Shown: positions 38,818 to 47,744 of the stretch, piece by piece | How positions within the stretch are numbered: the first letter of the stretch is position 1 | Layout: each line of letters opens with the position of its first letter | Assembly: GCA_963712995.1 (NCBI GenBank) | Contig: CAVQKH010000016.1 | Location: forward strand, 1-64,000 | Origin: GCA-003244245 sp963712995 | GTDB lineage: Bacteria > Actinomycetota > Actinomycetes > Mycobacteriales > Pseudonocardiaceae | Length of the DNA stretch: 64,000 nucleotides | Reading direction: 5' to 3' | Notes under the pieces: model-generated | Told to the model about the DNA's origin: nothing | Databases searched by the model: none | Seen by the model: only the letters and a program-made list of their open reading frames with translations | Position numbers and translations under genes: made by a program

Positions 38818-39111
38818 CTGGTGTTCTGCGGCCTTCACTGTCCTGGGATGGCTGGCTGTCCTGGGGGTGGTGGTTGCGCTGGTCGGTATTCGCTGCTGTC
38901 TGGGTCCCCGACGGCCAGGCAGGTGGCCGGGACTGATGGTATACGGGCCATCACCTCCCGATGTCAGGCGGCGTGACATTGACCCTGCATGCTAGGATCG
39001 CGCCCCGCGCATAACAGTGTCGGTGATCACCAGGATCGGTATCGTCACTCTTGACGGCCGCCGTTGGCCCCGGTCCAGCCGGCGGCAGCACCTTTGGCCA
39101 TAATGCTCAGT

Positions 39112-39738
39112 GTGACCTCGTCCAGCCTGGCAGGATCCTCTATCAGCCAACGGGTGCACTCGCTGAACAGACCCAACATGGTCAGCGTCGGGACCATCGT
39201 GTGGTTGTCCAGCGAGTTGATGTTCTTCGCCGGTCTGTTCGCAATGTTCTTCACGGTGAAGGCCAGCCATGACGGGCCGTGGCCACCTCTGCTTGCCGAG
39301 ACCGGGGAACCGATCCTTCTCGACAAGCCTTACGCACTGGTGGTCACGATCATCTTGGTCTCGTCGTCGTTCACCTGCCAGTGGGGGGTGTTCAAGGCCG
39401 AGCAGGGCGACGTGTTCGGGCTACGGCTCTGGTACACGATCACTCTGATCATGGGCACACTGTTCGTCCTGGGGCAGGCCAACGAGTACCGCAATCTCGT
39501 CCACGAGGGTGTCACGATCCCCTCGGGTGCCTACGGAACCGTCTTCTACCTCACCACCGGATTCCACGGCTTGCACGTGACCGGGGGACTGATCGCGTTC
39601 GTGATCCTCATTCTTCGGACCAAGCTGAGCAAGTTCACCCCGGCCCAAGCCACCGCCGCCATCGTCGTGTCTTACTACTGGCACTTCGTCGACGTGGTCT
39701 GGATCGGTCTATTCGCCACCATCTACTTCTTGCCTTAG
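39112..39738 (+). CDS. ctaE: Cytochrome c oxidase subunit III
   Basis: 208 residues from a GTG at 39112 (an ATG at 39103 and a TTG at 39064 are in frame). The core VHSLNRPNMVSVGTIVWLSS, ELMFFAGLFAMFFTVKASHD, NEYRNLVHEGVTIPSGAYGT, VFYLTTGFHGLHVTGGLIAF and SYYWHFVDVVWIGLFATIYF shows the five-helix actinobacterial form. Part of the aa3 oxidase that couples to the bc1 complex. First gene of the ctaE-qcrCAB cluster. The 290 bases upstream hold no other gene. Confidence 0.95.
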   Translation: MTSSSLAGSSISQRVHSLNRPNMVSVGTIVWLSSELMFFAGLFAMFFTVKASHDGPWPPLLAETGEPILLDKPYALVVTIILVSSSFTCQWGVFKAEQGDVFGLRLWYTITLIMGTLFVLGQANEYRNLVHEGVTIPSGAYGTVFYLTTGFHGLHVTGGLIAFVILILRTKLSKFTPAQATAAIVVSYYWHFVDVVWIGLFATIYFLP

Positions 39739-39832
39739 TCAGCCGCAGCCAGGGCCACCGCGGGAGCCCTGGTCCGGACCGAACAACTGAGCACCGAACG
39801 CCGAGCAAAGACAGCGGGGGTAGCCGAGACCG

Positions 39833-40696
39833 ATGAGCAGCGCCACACCTGACGCCCCGTCGGGCGCCCACGGATCGAGTCCAACCAGATCATCGGGGCC
39901 GGCGATGAGACGGGGAGGACCGGGACGACGCAGTCGCCTGCGTCGTCGATTGTCGGGGATGCTCGCACTCACCTTGGCTTTGCTGGCAGCCGGGGGGCTC
40001 TACGTGGTGTTCGCCCCGCAGCCACAGATCGCGCGTGCCCAAGCCGACCCGGCGCTGGTGCGCCAGGGCGAGCAGCTCTACAACAACGCCTGCATCAGCT
40101 GCCATGGCGCGAACCTGCAGGGAGTGCAGGACCGCGGGCCGAGTCTGATCGGTGTCGGCGAGGCCGCAGTGTATTTCCAGGTCTCCACCGGGCGGATGCC
40201 CGCGGCACGTCAAGAAGCGCAGATCGCCGAGAAACCGGTCAAGTTCAACCCGGAGGAGATCGACGCCCTTGGTGCCTTCGTGCAGGCCAACGGTGGCGGA
40301 CCGGTGGTGCCCGAGGACAGCCTCGCGGGCGGTGACCCGGCTCGCGGCGGCGAACTGTTCCGGCTCAACTGCGCGTCCTGCCACCAGTTCACCGGACGCG
40401 GAATCTCGCTGTCCTCCGGCAAGTACGCGCCTGCGATCAAAGATGTGAATGCCCAACAGATCTACACCGCGATGATCAGCGGGCCGCAGAGCATGCCCCG
40501 GTTCTCCGACCGGCAGATCACCCCGGAAGAAAAACGCGACATCATCGCCTACTTGGAGTCGGTGACGGGGGAGCGCAACAACCCGGGTGGCTACTCCCTC
40601 GGTGGCTACGGGCCGGTCTCGGAGGGTCTGATCGCGTGGATAGTCGGGATCGCGGCGTTGATAGGTGTCACGCTGTGGATCGGAGCGAAAGCATGA
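39833..40696 (+). CDS. qcrC: Diheme cytochrome c of the bc1 complex
   Basis: 287 residues. Two heme c sites, NNACISCHGANLQGV and LNCASCHQFTGRGISL, replace the separate cytochrome c of other bacteria. Axial Met candidates are in TGRMPAARQE and GPQSMPRFSDRQ. The N-terminal membrane segment LSGMLALTLALLAAGGLYVV and a C-terminal helix LIAWIVGIAALIGVTLWIG anchor it. The coupled bcc-aa3 supercomplex passes electrons straight to CtaC. Its TGA overlaps the qcrA ATG (ATGA). Confidence 0.97.
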   Translation: MSSATPDAPSGAHGSSPTRSSGPAMRRGGPGRRSRLRRRLSGMLALTLALLAAGGLYVVFAPQPQIARAQADPALVRQGEQLYNNACISCHGANLQGVQDRGPSLIGVGEAAVYFQVSTGRMPAARQEAQIAEKPVKFNPEEIDALGAFVQANGGGPVVPEDSLAGGDPARGGELFRLNCASCHQFTGRGISLSSGKYAPAIKDVNAQQIYTAMISGPQSMPRFSDRQITPEEKRDIIAYLESVTGERNNPGGYSLGGYGPVSEGLIAWIVGIAALIGVTLWIGAKA

Positions 40697-41862
40697 CGGG
40701 CCGCGGCAGGCATAGCGGAACGACCGGCCGGCGAGAACTCCCGGCTGGTGCCGACCCGAGTGATGTCGACCCGAGTGATGTCGACCCCACGACGGCCAGC
40801 CACGAAGAGCTAGTCCGGCTGGGCCTGGCACTGGACGGGGTGACCATCGCGCACCGGGAGATCCCGTTCCCGGTGCCGGGTACCCGGGCCGAGAAACGAA
40901 CCGAACGCAAGATCGCGCGATGGTTCTTCGTCGCCGCGCTGGCAGGGGTGGGTTTCCTGGCGGCCTACCTGTTCTGGCCATTCGAATACGCCCCGCCAGG
41001 GAGCCCGGACAACCGGCACCTGCTTTACTCGCTCTACACGCCGATCATCGGGCTGCTCTTCGGCATCGCCGTGTTCGCGATCGGCGGCGGGACGATTGCC
41101 TACGCCAAGCTGCTGCTCCCGCACGAGACCGCTGTTCAGGATCGCCATATCGGCGGTTCGACAGCGCTCGACCGGACCACCATCGGCGCGATCCTGGCCG
41201 ACTCCGGCACCACCAGCGGCATCGCCAGGCGATCCCTGATCAAGCGGGCGGCCGGGCTCGGCGGCGCCGTTGTCGGTGCCGGCCTGGGGATCTTCGCCCT
41301 GGGTGGGCTGGTGCGCAATCCGTGGAAGGGCGGAGACCAGGCCGCGCTGTGGGTCACTCCGTGGCGCTCGGACAACGGGGAGCGGGTGTTCCTGCGTTAT
41401 GACTCCGAACGGCTCACCCTGGCGCGTCCGGAAGATCTCGCCGCCGGCAGCATCGCGACCGTCTTCCCATACAAGCGCTCCTGGTCGGAGGACGAGGCGC
41501 ACACTGCGCTACGAGCTTCCGACAGCCCAGTGATGCTCATCCGGTTGCACCCGGAGCAGGCCGCGCAGGTAGTCCAGCGGAAAGGCCAGGTCGGCTTCCA
41601 TTACGGCGACTTCTATGCCTACTCGAAGATCTGCACACACCTGGGTTGCCCCGCGTCGCTCTACGAGTCCCAGACGGCGCGACTGCTGTGTCCCTGCCAT
41701 CAGTCGCAGTTCGACATGTTGCAGTACGCCAAGCCGGTCTTCGGTCCAGCGACCAGGGCCTTGCCTCAACTGCACATCGACGTGAACGATGAGGGATACT
41801 TCTACGCCAAGGGCGACTTCATCGAGCCCGTAGGACCAGCGTTCTGGGAGCGGAGGTCATGA
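40693..41862 (+). CDS. qcrA: Rieske iron-sulfur protein of the bc1 complex
   Basis: 389 residues. The 2Fe-2S ligands are in SKICTHLGCPASLY and RLLCPCHQSQFDML. Three membrane helices near the N-terminus (WFFVAALAGVGFLAAYLFW, LIIGLLFGIAVFAIGGGTI type) precede the soluble domain. The actinobacterial form is longer than the mitochondrial one. The N-terminal tail holds a perfect 15-base duplication (40753-40767 and 40768-40782) that doubles DPSDV. The start at 40693 overlaps the qcrC stop. Confidence 0.97.
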   Translation: MTGRGRHSGTTGRRELPAGADPSDVDPSDVDPTTASHEELVRLGLALDGVTIAHREIPFPVPGTRAEKRTERKIARWFFVAALAGVGFLAAYLFWPFEYAPPGSPDNRHLLYSLYTPIIGLLFGIAVFAIGGGTIAYAKLLLPHETAVQDRHIGGSTALDRTTIGAILADSGTTSGIARRSLIKRAAGLGGAVVGAGLGIFALGGLVRNPWKGGDQAALWVTPWRSDNGERVFLRYDSERLTLARPEDLAAGSIATVFPYKRSWSEDEAHTALRASDSPVMLIRLHPEQAAQVVQRKGQVGFHYGDFYAYSKICTHLGCPASLYESQTARLLCPCHQSQFDMLQYAKPVFGPATRALPQLHIDVNDEGYFYAKGDFIEPVGPAFWERRS

Positions 41863-43520
41863 GCGAGACAACCGCCCCGACCACCTCCGGTGGCCTCGCG
41901 GCTCGCGCGGGCAAGGCTGCTGACGAGCTGGATCAGCGGTACCACCTGGCCGCCGGCATGCGCCGGCAGATCAACAAGGTCTTCCCGACGCACTGGTCAT
42001 TCATGCTCGGTGAGATCGCGCTGAACACGTTCATCGTGCTGCTGCTGTCCGGGACGTACCTGACGCTGTTCTTCGACCCCTCCATGGAGGAGGTCAAGTA
42101 CAACGGTGTCTATGAAAACCTCCGGGGCATCGAGATGTCCCGGGCGTACGCGTCGACCCTGGAACTGTCCTTTGATGTCCGGGGTGGGCTGTTCATCCGG
42201 CAGGTGCATCACTGGGCCGCGCTGCTGTTCGTCGCAGCCATCGTCGCCCACATGTTCCGGACCTTTTTCACCGGCGCGTTCCGCAAGCCACGGGAGACGA
42301 ACTGGGCGATCGGCGTGACCATCACGCTGCTGGCCGGGATCGAGGGCCTTACCGGTTACTCGCTGCCCGACGACCTGCTCTCGGGGACCGGGCTCCGAAT
42401 CATCTCGGCGATCACCATGTCGCCACCGGTGATCGGTAGCTGGGCACACTGGGCCATCTTCGGCGGTGAGTTCCCCGGTAACATGATCATTCCTCGGTTC
42501 TTCATCGTGCATGTGTTGATCATTCCGGGCATCCTTTTCGCGCTCATCGCCGTGCACCTCGCGCTGGTCTGGTATCAGAAACACACCCAGTTCCCCGGGC
42601 CCGGACGGACCGAGCGAAATGTGGTCGGTGTCCGCATCCTGCCGGTTTTTGCGACGAAGGCCACCGGTTTCGCGATGGCGAACATCGGTGTGATCTGCAT
42701 CATGGCGGGGGTGTTCCAGATCAACCCGATCTGGAACTTCGGCCCGTACAACCCGGCCCAGGTCTCAGCGGCCTCGCAGCCCGACTGGTATGTCGGTTGG
42801 CTCGACGGCTCCACCCGGCTGTGGCCGGCTTGGGAGCTCTACCTGGGCGACTACCTGATTCCCGCCTCGTTCTGGCCGACGATGGTGATCCCCGGCATCA
42901 TGTTCACCTTGGCGTTCGCGTACCCGACGATCGAGCGCAAACTCACCAAGGACAACGCCTCACACAACCTGTTGCAGCGGCCCCGGGACGTCCCGGTGCG
43001 CACCGGCTTGGGCATGATGGCGATCTCGTTCATGTTCGTACTACTACTCTCCGGCGGCAACGACGTCATCGCGTACACGTTCGACATCTCCCTCAACGCC
43101 ACTACCTGGGCGGGTCGTATCGGCATGCTGTTGTTGCCACCGGCCGCCTACTACATCACCTACCGGATCTGCCTCGGTCTACAGCGAGCTGACCGGGCGA
43201 TTCTTGAGCACGGGATCGAGACGGGCATCATCAAGCGGCTGCCCCATGGTGAGTTCATCGAAGTCCACCAGCCTCTCGGCGGAGTCGACGACCACGGCCA
43301 TCCCATCCCGCTGGCCTACCAGGGTGCTCGGGTGCCCAAGCGGATGAACCAGCTGGGCTCAGCTGGTTCGCCGGTGCCAGGGTCCATCTTCCGGCCTGAT
43401 CCCTCGGAGCAGACAAGGGCGCTGGAGCAGGCACGCCACGAAGCCGCCATAGGCAACGGCGCGGACACCATCGGTGGGGACCGGAAGCTGGCAGGTCGAC
43501 CAAACCAGCCCACCGACTGA
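41859..43520 (+). CDS. qcrB: Cytochrome b subunit of the bc1 complex
   Basis: 553 residues. The two heme b His pairs sit in HHWAALLFVAAIVAHMFRTF (helix B) and MIIPRFFIVHVLIIPGILFA (helix D). The Qo-site stretch, PEWY in many enzymes, reads QPDWYVGWLDGS here, and GYSLPDDLLSGTGLRI is the helix C end. The actinobacterial C-terminal extension of about 120 residues (GIIKRLPHGEFIEVHQPLGG) is present. ATGA overlap with qcrA. It forms the quinol oxidation site. Confidence 0.97.
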   Translation: MSETTAPTTSGGLAARAGKAADELDQRYHLAAGMRRQINKVFPTHWSFMLGEIALNTFIVLLLSGTYLTLFFDPSMEEVKYNGVYENLRGIEMSRAYASTLELSFDVRGGLFIRQVHHWAALLFVAAIVAHMFRTFFTGAFRKPRETNWAIGVTITLLAGIEGLTGYSLPDDLLSGTGLRIISAITMSPPVIGSWAHWAIFGGEFPGNMIIPRFFIVHVLIIPGILFALIAVHLALVWYQKHTQFPGPGRTERNVVGVRILPVFATKATGFAMANIGVICIMAGVFQINPIWNFGPYNPAQVSAASQPDWYVGWLDGSTRLWPAWELYLGDYLIPASFWPTMVIPGIMFTLAFAYPTIERKLTKDNASHNLLQRPRDVPVRTGLGMMAISFMFVLLLSGGNDVIAYTFDISLNATTWAGRIGMLLLPPAAYYITYRICLGLQRADRAILEHGIETGIIKRLPHGEFIEVHQPLGGVDDHGHPIPLAYQGARVPKRMNQLGSAGSPVPGSIFRPDPSEQTRALEQARHEAAIGNGADTIGGDRKLAGRPNQPTD

Positions 43521-43541
43521 TAGCTGAAACAGCTCTACAGC

Positions 43542-43603
43542 TCCCGAACTCAACAGCAGAGCTGTCGAGACTTGATCAAACAGCTCTGCTGTTGAGTTCG
43601 GGA
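43542..43603. repeat. Long palindrome, dispersed repeat copy 2 (bidirectional terminator)
   Basis: Perfect 24-base arms at 43542-43565 (starts TCCCGAACTCAACAGCAGAG) and 43580-43603 surround a 14-base loop. It separates convergent qcrB and ctaF. Compared with 7221-7283 the arms differ by a single compensating pair (C-G instead of G-C), and flanking AGCTCAGAGCG (inverted) also matches. Strong candidate bidirectional terminator. Confidence 0.8.
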
Positions 43604-43629
43604 AGCTCAGAGCGATTCGAAGCGGGAGA

Positions 43630-44031
43630 TCACTGGGGCTTCGGGCCGATGTGGTATTCGAAGACCAGCCCGGTGACAGTACCGACCACCAGAGCGGCGC
43701 CGATCACGACCATCCACCACTGGCCGAGCGCGAGAGCGTAGCCGAGCACGCTAGCGCCCAATGCCATCCCGAACGGCCAGTAACTGCCAGGTGAGAAGAA
43801 GCCCAGCTCACCGGCGCCGTCAGAGATTTCAGCTGTGGCGTTGTCCTCCGGGCGCATCCGGACTCGCCGGGAGACGAATCGGAAGTAAGTGCCCACGATG
43901 AGGGTGAGCCCACCGGTCAGGGTTATCGCTACCGTGCCGACCGGTTCGCCCTTCGACCACAGACCATAGATCACTGCGGAGAGGAAGAAGAACGCCGTGG
44001 TGAGCTCAAAGATCCGCGCCTCGACCCTCAT
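43630..44031 (-). CDS. ctaF: Cytochrome c oxidase subunit IV, actinobacterial type
   Basis: 133 residues with four membrane helices. ARIFELTTAFFFLSAVIYGL, WSKGEPVGTVAITLTGGLTL, YWPFGMALGASVLGYALAL and WWMVVIGAALVVGTVTGLVF. The C-terminus EYHIGPKPQ is typical. It is the small subunit of the aa3 oxidase, next to ctaC (48 bases downstream of it). Together they correspond to Rv2199c-Rv2200c. Confidence 0.93.
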   Translation of the reverse strand: MRVEARIFELTTAFFFLSAVIYGLWSKGEPVGTVAITLTGGLTLIVGTYFRFVSRRVRMRPEDNATAEISDGAGELGFFSPGSYWPFGMALGASVLGYALALGQWWMVVIGAALVVGTVTGLVFEYHIGPKPQ

Positions 44032-44078
44032 GATGCTGCCTCACTCTCGAGCCTGCCGAACAACGCCTAGGGGTGAAG

Positions 44079-45044
44079 TCAATGTCCTCCCCCGACCTGG
44101 CGCGCTTCACGAGCCGTGCGGTCGGTGTCGAACGGCGAGGTGGTCACTGCCTCGGGGGCACACACCTCGCCACAGTTGAGCTGCGCGAGCGCCTCCCCTG
44201 CGCTGTACGCGCGACGGGTCTGCGGGTTGGTCTGAGCTCGCAGAGCCAGGTACCGGTCGAACAGATCCGGCGACAACGCACGGAGCTCGAAGTTCATCAT
44301 CGCGTGGTAAGTGCCACACAACTCGGCGCAGCGACCGACAAACGCCCCCTGACGCTGCACCGTGGTCTGAAAAACGTGGTCGGTATCATTTTTTTCTGGA
44401 TTCGGAAATACGTCACGCTTGAAGAGGAAATCTGGAATATAGAACGAGTGCAGGACGTCCGTGGACTCGATACGATACTCCACGACCCGATTAGTGGGAA
44501 CCACCAGCAAAGGGATGGTTCTAGCAGAGCCGACGGTGGACAAAGCTTCACCGTTATCAGCCCGCCGAACCTGGTAAACACCGTCCTTGCCCGGACGTTC
44601 CTGCAGGTATTGGAACTCCCAGTTCCACTGGAAACCGATTACCTTTACTCTGAGATCGGGATTGTCAACCTTGGCGTTGACGAAATTCTGGGCGGTCACG
44701 GTGAAATAGAAAAGGACTGCGACGATCACGAAGGGGATGACCGTATAAATGATCTCCAGCGGCAGGTTGTACTGGGTCTGCTTGGGAATCTCGTCGGATT
44801 TCTTGCGGTGGAACATCACTGTCCACATGATCAATGCGGCGACGATAAATCCGACAACCAGAGCAGCTATGGTCGCCCATATCCACAGTGAGCGCATCCG
44901 CTCGGCCTGCGGGGTGATCCCCTCCGGCCAGCCGAACGCGAACGCCTCATAGACCGAGCACCCGGTGCAGACGAAGGAGATCATAACGGCCAGTCCGGCT
45001 ACCTTCAGCAGCCGCACCGTTCGAGAACCGACCACGCCGATCAC
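44079..45044 (-). CDS. ctaC: Cytochrome c oxidase subunit II
   Basis: 321 residues from a GTG at 45044 with GGAGG 8 bases upstream. The signal ends in a lipobox (VMISFVCTGCSVY), so it is a lipoprotein. Two membrane helices (IWATIAALVVGFIVAALIMW and IIYTVIPFVIVAVLFYFTV) and a CuA domain follow. Copper ligands are in STDVLHSFYIPDF and GRCAELCGTYHAMMNF (Cys-Glu-Cys-His-Met). The reading frame is intact. Odd feature: 44380-44880 has about 52% GC by hand count, against about 68-70% around it, including TTTTTTT and AT-ending codons. The reason is unknown. Confidence 0.95.
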   Translation of the reverse strand: MIGVVGSRTVRLLKVAGLAVMISFVCTGCSVYEAFAFGWPEGITPQAERMRSLWIWATIAALVVGFIVAALIMWTVMFHRKKSDEIPKQTQYNLPLEIIYTVIPFVIVAVLFYFTVTAQNFVNAKVDNPDLRVKVIGFQWNWEFQYLQERPGKDGVYQVRRADNGEALSTVGSARTIPLLVVPTNRVVEYRIESTDVLHSFYIPDFLFKRDVFPNPEKNDTDHVFQTTVQRQGAFVGRCAELCGTYHAMMNFELRALSPDLFDRYLALRAQTNPQTRRAYSAGEALAQLNCGEVCAPEAVTTSPFDTDRTAREARQVGGGH

Positions 45045-45059
45045 GCCTTGTTCCTCCTC

Positions 45060-45095
45060 GTTGACTCGACGCGGCTGGTTGACTCGACGCGGCTG
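45060..45095. repeat. 18-bp perfect tandem duplication upstream of asnB
   Basis: GTTGACTCGACGCGGCTG occurs twice without change (45060-45077, 45078-45095). It lies in the 217-base space between the divergent starts of ctaC and asnB, upstream of the ctaC ribosome site. A following stretch (AACCCAACTGAC, AACCCAACCCAG) is also repetitive. Confidence 0.85.
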
Positions 45096-45261
45096 GCCAA
45101 CCCAACTGACTCCGAACCCAACCCAGTTCAGCCTAACCCAGTGCAACACCCGCAGCTCATGTGGGGCGCGAGTGGCGTGGTATCCCAGGCGTCATACTGA
45201 TTCGCCCCGGGCTCCCCCGAGCCCGCGGTACCGAGGTCGGCCCCAATGGGAGGTTGTGCTG

Positions 45262-47190
45262 GTGTGCGGGTTGCTGGGGTTACTGACCGCTGCGCAGGAC
45301 GCGGCGCAGCGGGTGGCGGACGTGACCGCGGCGCTGCGCTGCCAACGGCACCGCGGGCCCGATGAGACCGGGACCTGGTCCGACGCCGACGTGGTGCTCG
45401 GATTCAACAGACTGTCCATCATCGACCTCGAGCACTCCCACCAGCCACTGCGGTGGGGTCCGCCAGAGGCCCCGGAGCGCTACACCATCCTGTTCAACGG
45501 GGAGATCTACAACTACCTCGAGCTGCGTGAGGAGCTGCAGGCCGAACCGTACCGGGTGAACTTTCTCACCGCAGGCGACACCGAGGTCCTCCTTGCGGCC
45601 TACCACCATTTCGGGGCGGCTGCCGTGCGGCGGCTGCGGGGAATGTTCGCATTCGTCATCTGGGACGCACAGCGCCGCGTCATCTTCGGTGCCCGTGACC
45701 CTTTCGGTATCAAGCCGCTGTTCAGTTGCGCCGGTCCGGGCGGGGTGGCCTTCGCCAGTGAGAAGAAAAGTCTGCTCGAACTGGCACCGTCGTTAGGAGT
45801 CCCGACGGCGATTAGCCGGCGAGCGCTGCAGCATTACCTGACCCTGCAGTACGTGCCTGAACCAGCGTCCTTGCACACCGGCATCACCCGTATCGAGTCC
45901 GGCACCTCGTTCACCCTGTCCCCCGGCGGCAAGCTGAACGCCGAACGCTACTTTCATCCCGATTTCCAGCCCCGCCAGATCGGCTCTGAAGCCGCCGCGC
46001 AGGCGATGCACGACGAGATCACCGCGGTGCTGCGGGACTCGGTCGCCAAGCACATGCGGGCCGACGTCACCGTCGGCGCGTTCCTCTCCGGCGGGATCGA
46101 CTCCACCGCCATCGCCGCGTTGGCCCGCGAGCACAATCCAGATCTCATCACCTTCACCACCGGCTTCGAGCGGGCCGGCTACTCCGAGGTGGACGTGGCC
46201 GCAGAATCGGCGGCCGCCATCGGTGTCCGTCACGTCATCCGCACCGTCTCGGCCACCGAACTGGCCGACGCACTGCCGCTGATCGTGTGGTACCTCGACG
46301 ATCCGGTGGCCGACCCGGCGCTGGTGCCTCTGTGGTTCATCGCCAGGCAGGCGCGGGAGCACGTCAAGGTGGTGCTGTCCGGGGAAGGTGCTGACGAGCT
46401 CTTCGGCGGCTACACCATCTACCGGGAACCGCTCTCGCTCGCCGCATTCGAGAAGGTGCCCGGCAGGCTGCGCCGCAGCCTGGGCCGGCTCTCCACCCGA
46501 ATCCCCGAGGGTTTCCGCGGCAAGGACCTGTTACGTCGCGGCGCGCTGACGCTGGAGCAACGCTACTACGGCAACGCACGGATCTTTCGGGACGATCAGC
46601 TGCGGGAGGTACTGCGCGGATACGACCCGGCAGTCTCGCACGCCGACGTCACCGCTGATCCCTACGCGACCTCCACCGGCTGGGATCCGGTCGCCCGCAT
46701 GCAGCACGTGGACCTGTTCACCTGGTTGCGCGGCGACATCCTGGTGAAGGCCGACAAGATGACCATGGCCAACTCGCTGGAGCTGCGGGTACCGTTCCTC
46801 GACCCCGAGGTGTTCCGGGTGGCCGCCACCATCCCGCTGGGCGAGAAGATCACGCGCGAGACGACCAAACACGCGCTACGCCGGGCGCTGCGCGAGATCG
46901 TGCCCGCGCATGTGCTCAACCGACCCAAACTGGGCTTTCCGGTGCCGATTAGGCACTGGTTGCAAAAGGAGCTGCACGACTGGGCCCGCGGCATCGTTGA
47001 CGACTCGGGCACCGCGGAGTTCCTCGACCTCGCGGTGGTGCACCGGATGCTCGATGAGCACCGCAGCGGTCCGCGGGATCACAGCAGGCGGATCTGGGCG
47101 GTGCTGGTGTTCATGCTCTGGCACGGCATCTTCGTCGAGCAACGAATCACCCCTGCCGTGCCCGAGCCGCGCTACCCCGTGCAGGTATAA
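45262..47190 (+). CDS. asnB: Asparagine synthetase (glutamine-hydrolysing)
   Basis: 642 residues. The GTG at 45262 is directly before the Cys codon, so Cys2 becomes the glutaminase nucleophile (CGLLGLLTAAQ); GGGAGG lies 8 bases upstream, fixing the start. Other glutaminase landmarks: QRHRGPDETG, FNRLSIIDLEHSHQPL, FNGEIYNYLELREEL. The synthetase domain has the ATP-pyrophosphatase loop GAFLSGGIDSTAIAAL and GEGADELFGGYTIYRE. This corresponds to Rv2201 (asnB/ltsA). In corynebacteria ltsA homologues affect cell-wall integrity through Asp/diaminopimelate amidation, so amidotransfer to a wall substrate is possible. Confidence 0.95.
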   Translation: MCGLLGLLTAAQDAAQRVADVTAALRCQRHRGPDETGTWSDADVVLGFNRLSIIDLEHSHQPLRWGPPEAPERYTILFNGEIYNYLELREELQAEPYRVNFLTAGDTEVLLAAYHHFGAAAVRRLRGMFAFVIWDAQRRVIFGARDPFGIKPLFSCAGPGGVAFASEKKSLLELAPSLGVPTAISRRALQHYLTLQYVPEPASLHTGITRIESGTSFTLSPGGKLNAERYFHPDFQPRQIGSEAAAQAMHDEITAVLRDSVAKHMRADVTVGAFLSGGIDSTAIAALAREHNPDLITFTTGFERAGYSEVDVAAESAAAIGVRHVIRTVSATELADALPLIVWYLDDPVADPALVPLWFIARQAREHVKVVLSGEGADELFGGYTIYREPLSLAAFEKVPGRLRRSLGRLSTRIPEGFRGKDLLRRGALTLEQRYYGNARIFRDDQLREVLRGYDPAVSHADVTADPYATSTGWDPVARMQHVDLFTWLRGDILVKADKMTMANSLELRVPFLDPEVFRVAATIPLGEKITRETTKHALRRALREIVPAHVLNRPKLGFPVPIRHWLQKELHDWARGIVDDSGTAEFLDLAVVHRMLDEHRSGPRDHSRRIWAVLVFMLWHGIFVEQRITPAVPEPRYPVQV

Positions 47191-47242
47191 CCGATCCTCA
47201 GCGCGCGACACATCAGTCCCAGCCAGGCCCGGGGCTTGTTGG

Positions 47243-47605
47243 TCAGTTGAACGAATCCCCGCAGGCACAGGAGCCGCCAGCGTTGGGATTGTCGATCGTG
47301 AAACCCTGCTTCTCGATCGTGTCCACGAAGTCGATCACGGCACCCTGCAGGTAAGGCACGCTCATCCGGTCGACGACGACGCCGAGTCCGCCGAAGTCCC
47401 GCTTCGCATCGCCGTCGAGCGCGCGCTCATCGAAGAACAGCTGGTAGCGCAGTCCGGCACAACCACCTGGTTGCACGGCGATGCGCAGGTACATGTCGGT
47501 CCGGCCCTCTTGGTCGAGCAGCACCTTCGCCTTGGTGGCGGCCGCGTCGGTGAGCTCGACACCGTGCGTGGGCACCTCGGTGCCGACGATGTTCTCGACG
47601 GTCAT
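47243..47605 (-). CDS. Iron-sulfur cluster insertion protein, A-type (ErpA/HesB)
   Basis: 120 residues from an ATG at 47605 behind GGGGAG. GVELTDAAATKAKVLLDQEG, RIAVQPGGCAGLRYQLFFDE and DNPNAGGSCACGDSFN are the A-type carrier hallmarks, with the three conserved Cys in QPGGCAG and CAC. It would deliver Fe-S clusters to proteins such as QcrA or aconitase. Matches Rv2204c in position. Single gene. Confidence 0.93.
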   Translation of the reverse strand: MTVENIVGTEVPTHGVELTDAAATKAKVLLDQEGRTDMYLRIAVQPGGCAGLRYQLFFDERALDGDAKRDFGGLGVVVDRMSVPYLQGAVIDFVDTIEKQGFTIDNPNAGGSCACGDSFN

Positions 47606-47744
47606 AAAAACACTCCCCTGGGGATCTGTGCTCGGCACGGACAGGTCTTTCTACTCTACGCGAACGCCCGCAACCTGCCGGGTGATTCCGCATCTCCATG
47701 GTGACACATCGTCGGTCACCGGCGGGTGCCCTAGGCTGGCCCTC

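Noticed and set aside
38960..39063. Promoter TTGACC / TAGGAT upstream of ctaE
   Set aside because: The two hexamers are only 8 bases apart, far from the 16-19 needed, and no alternative pair was convincing.
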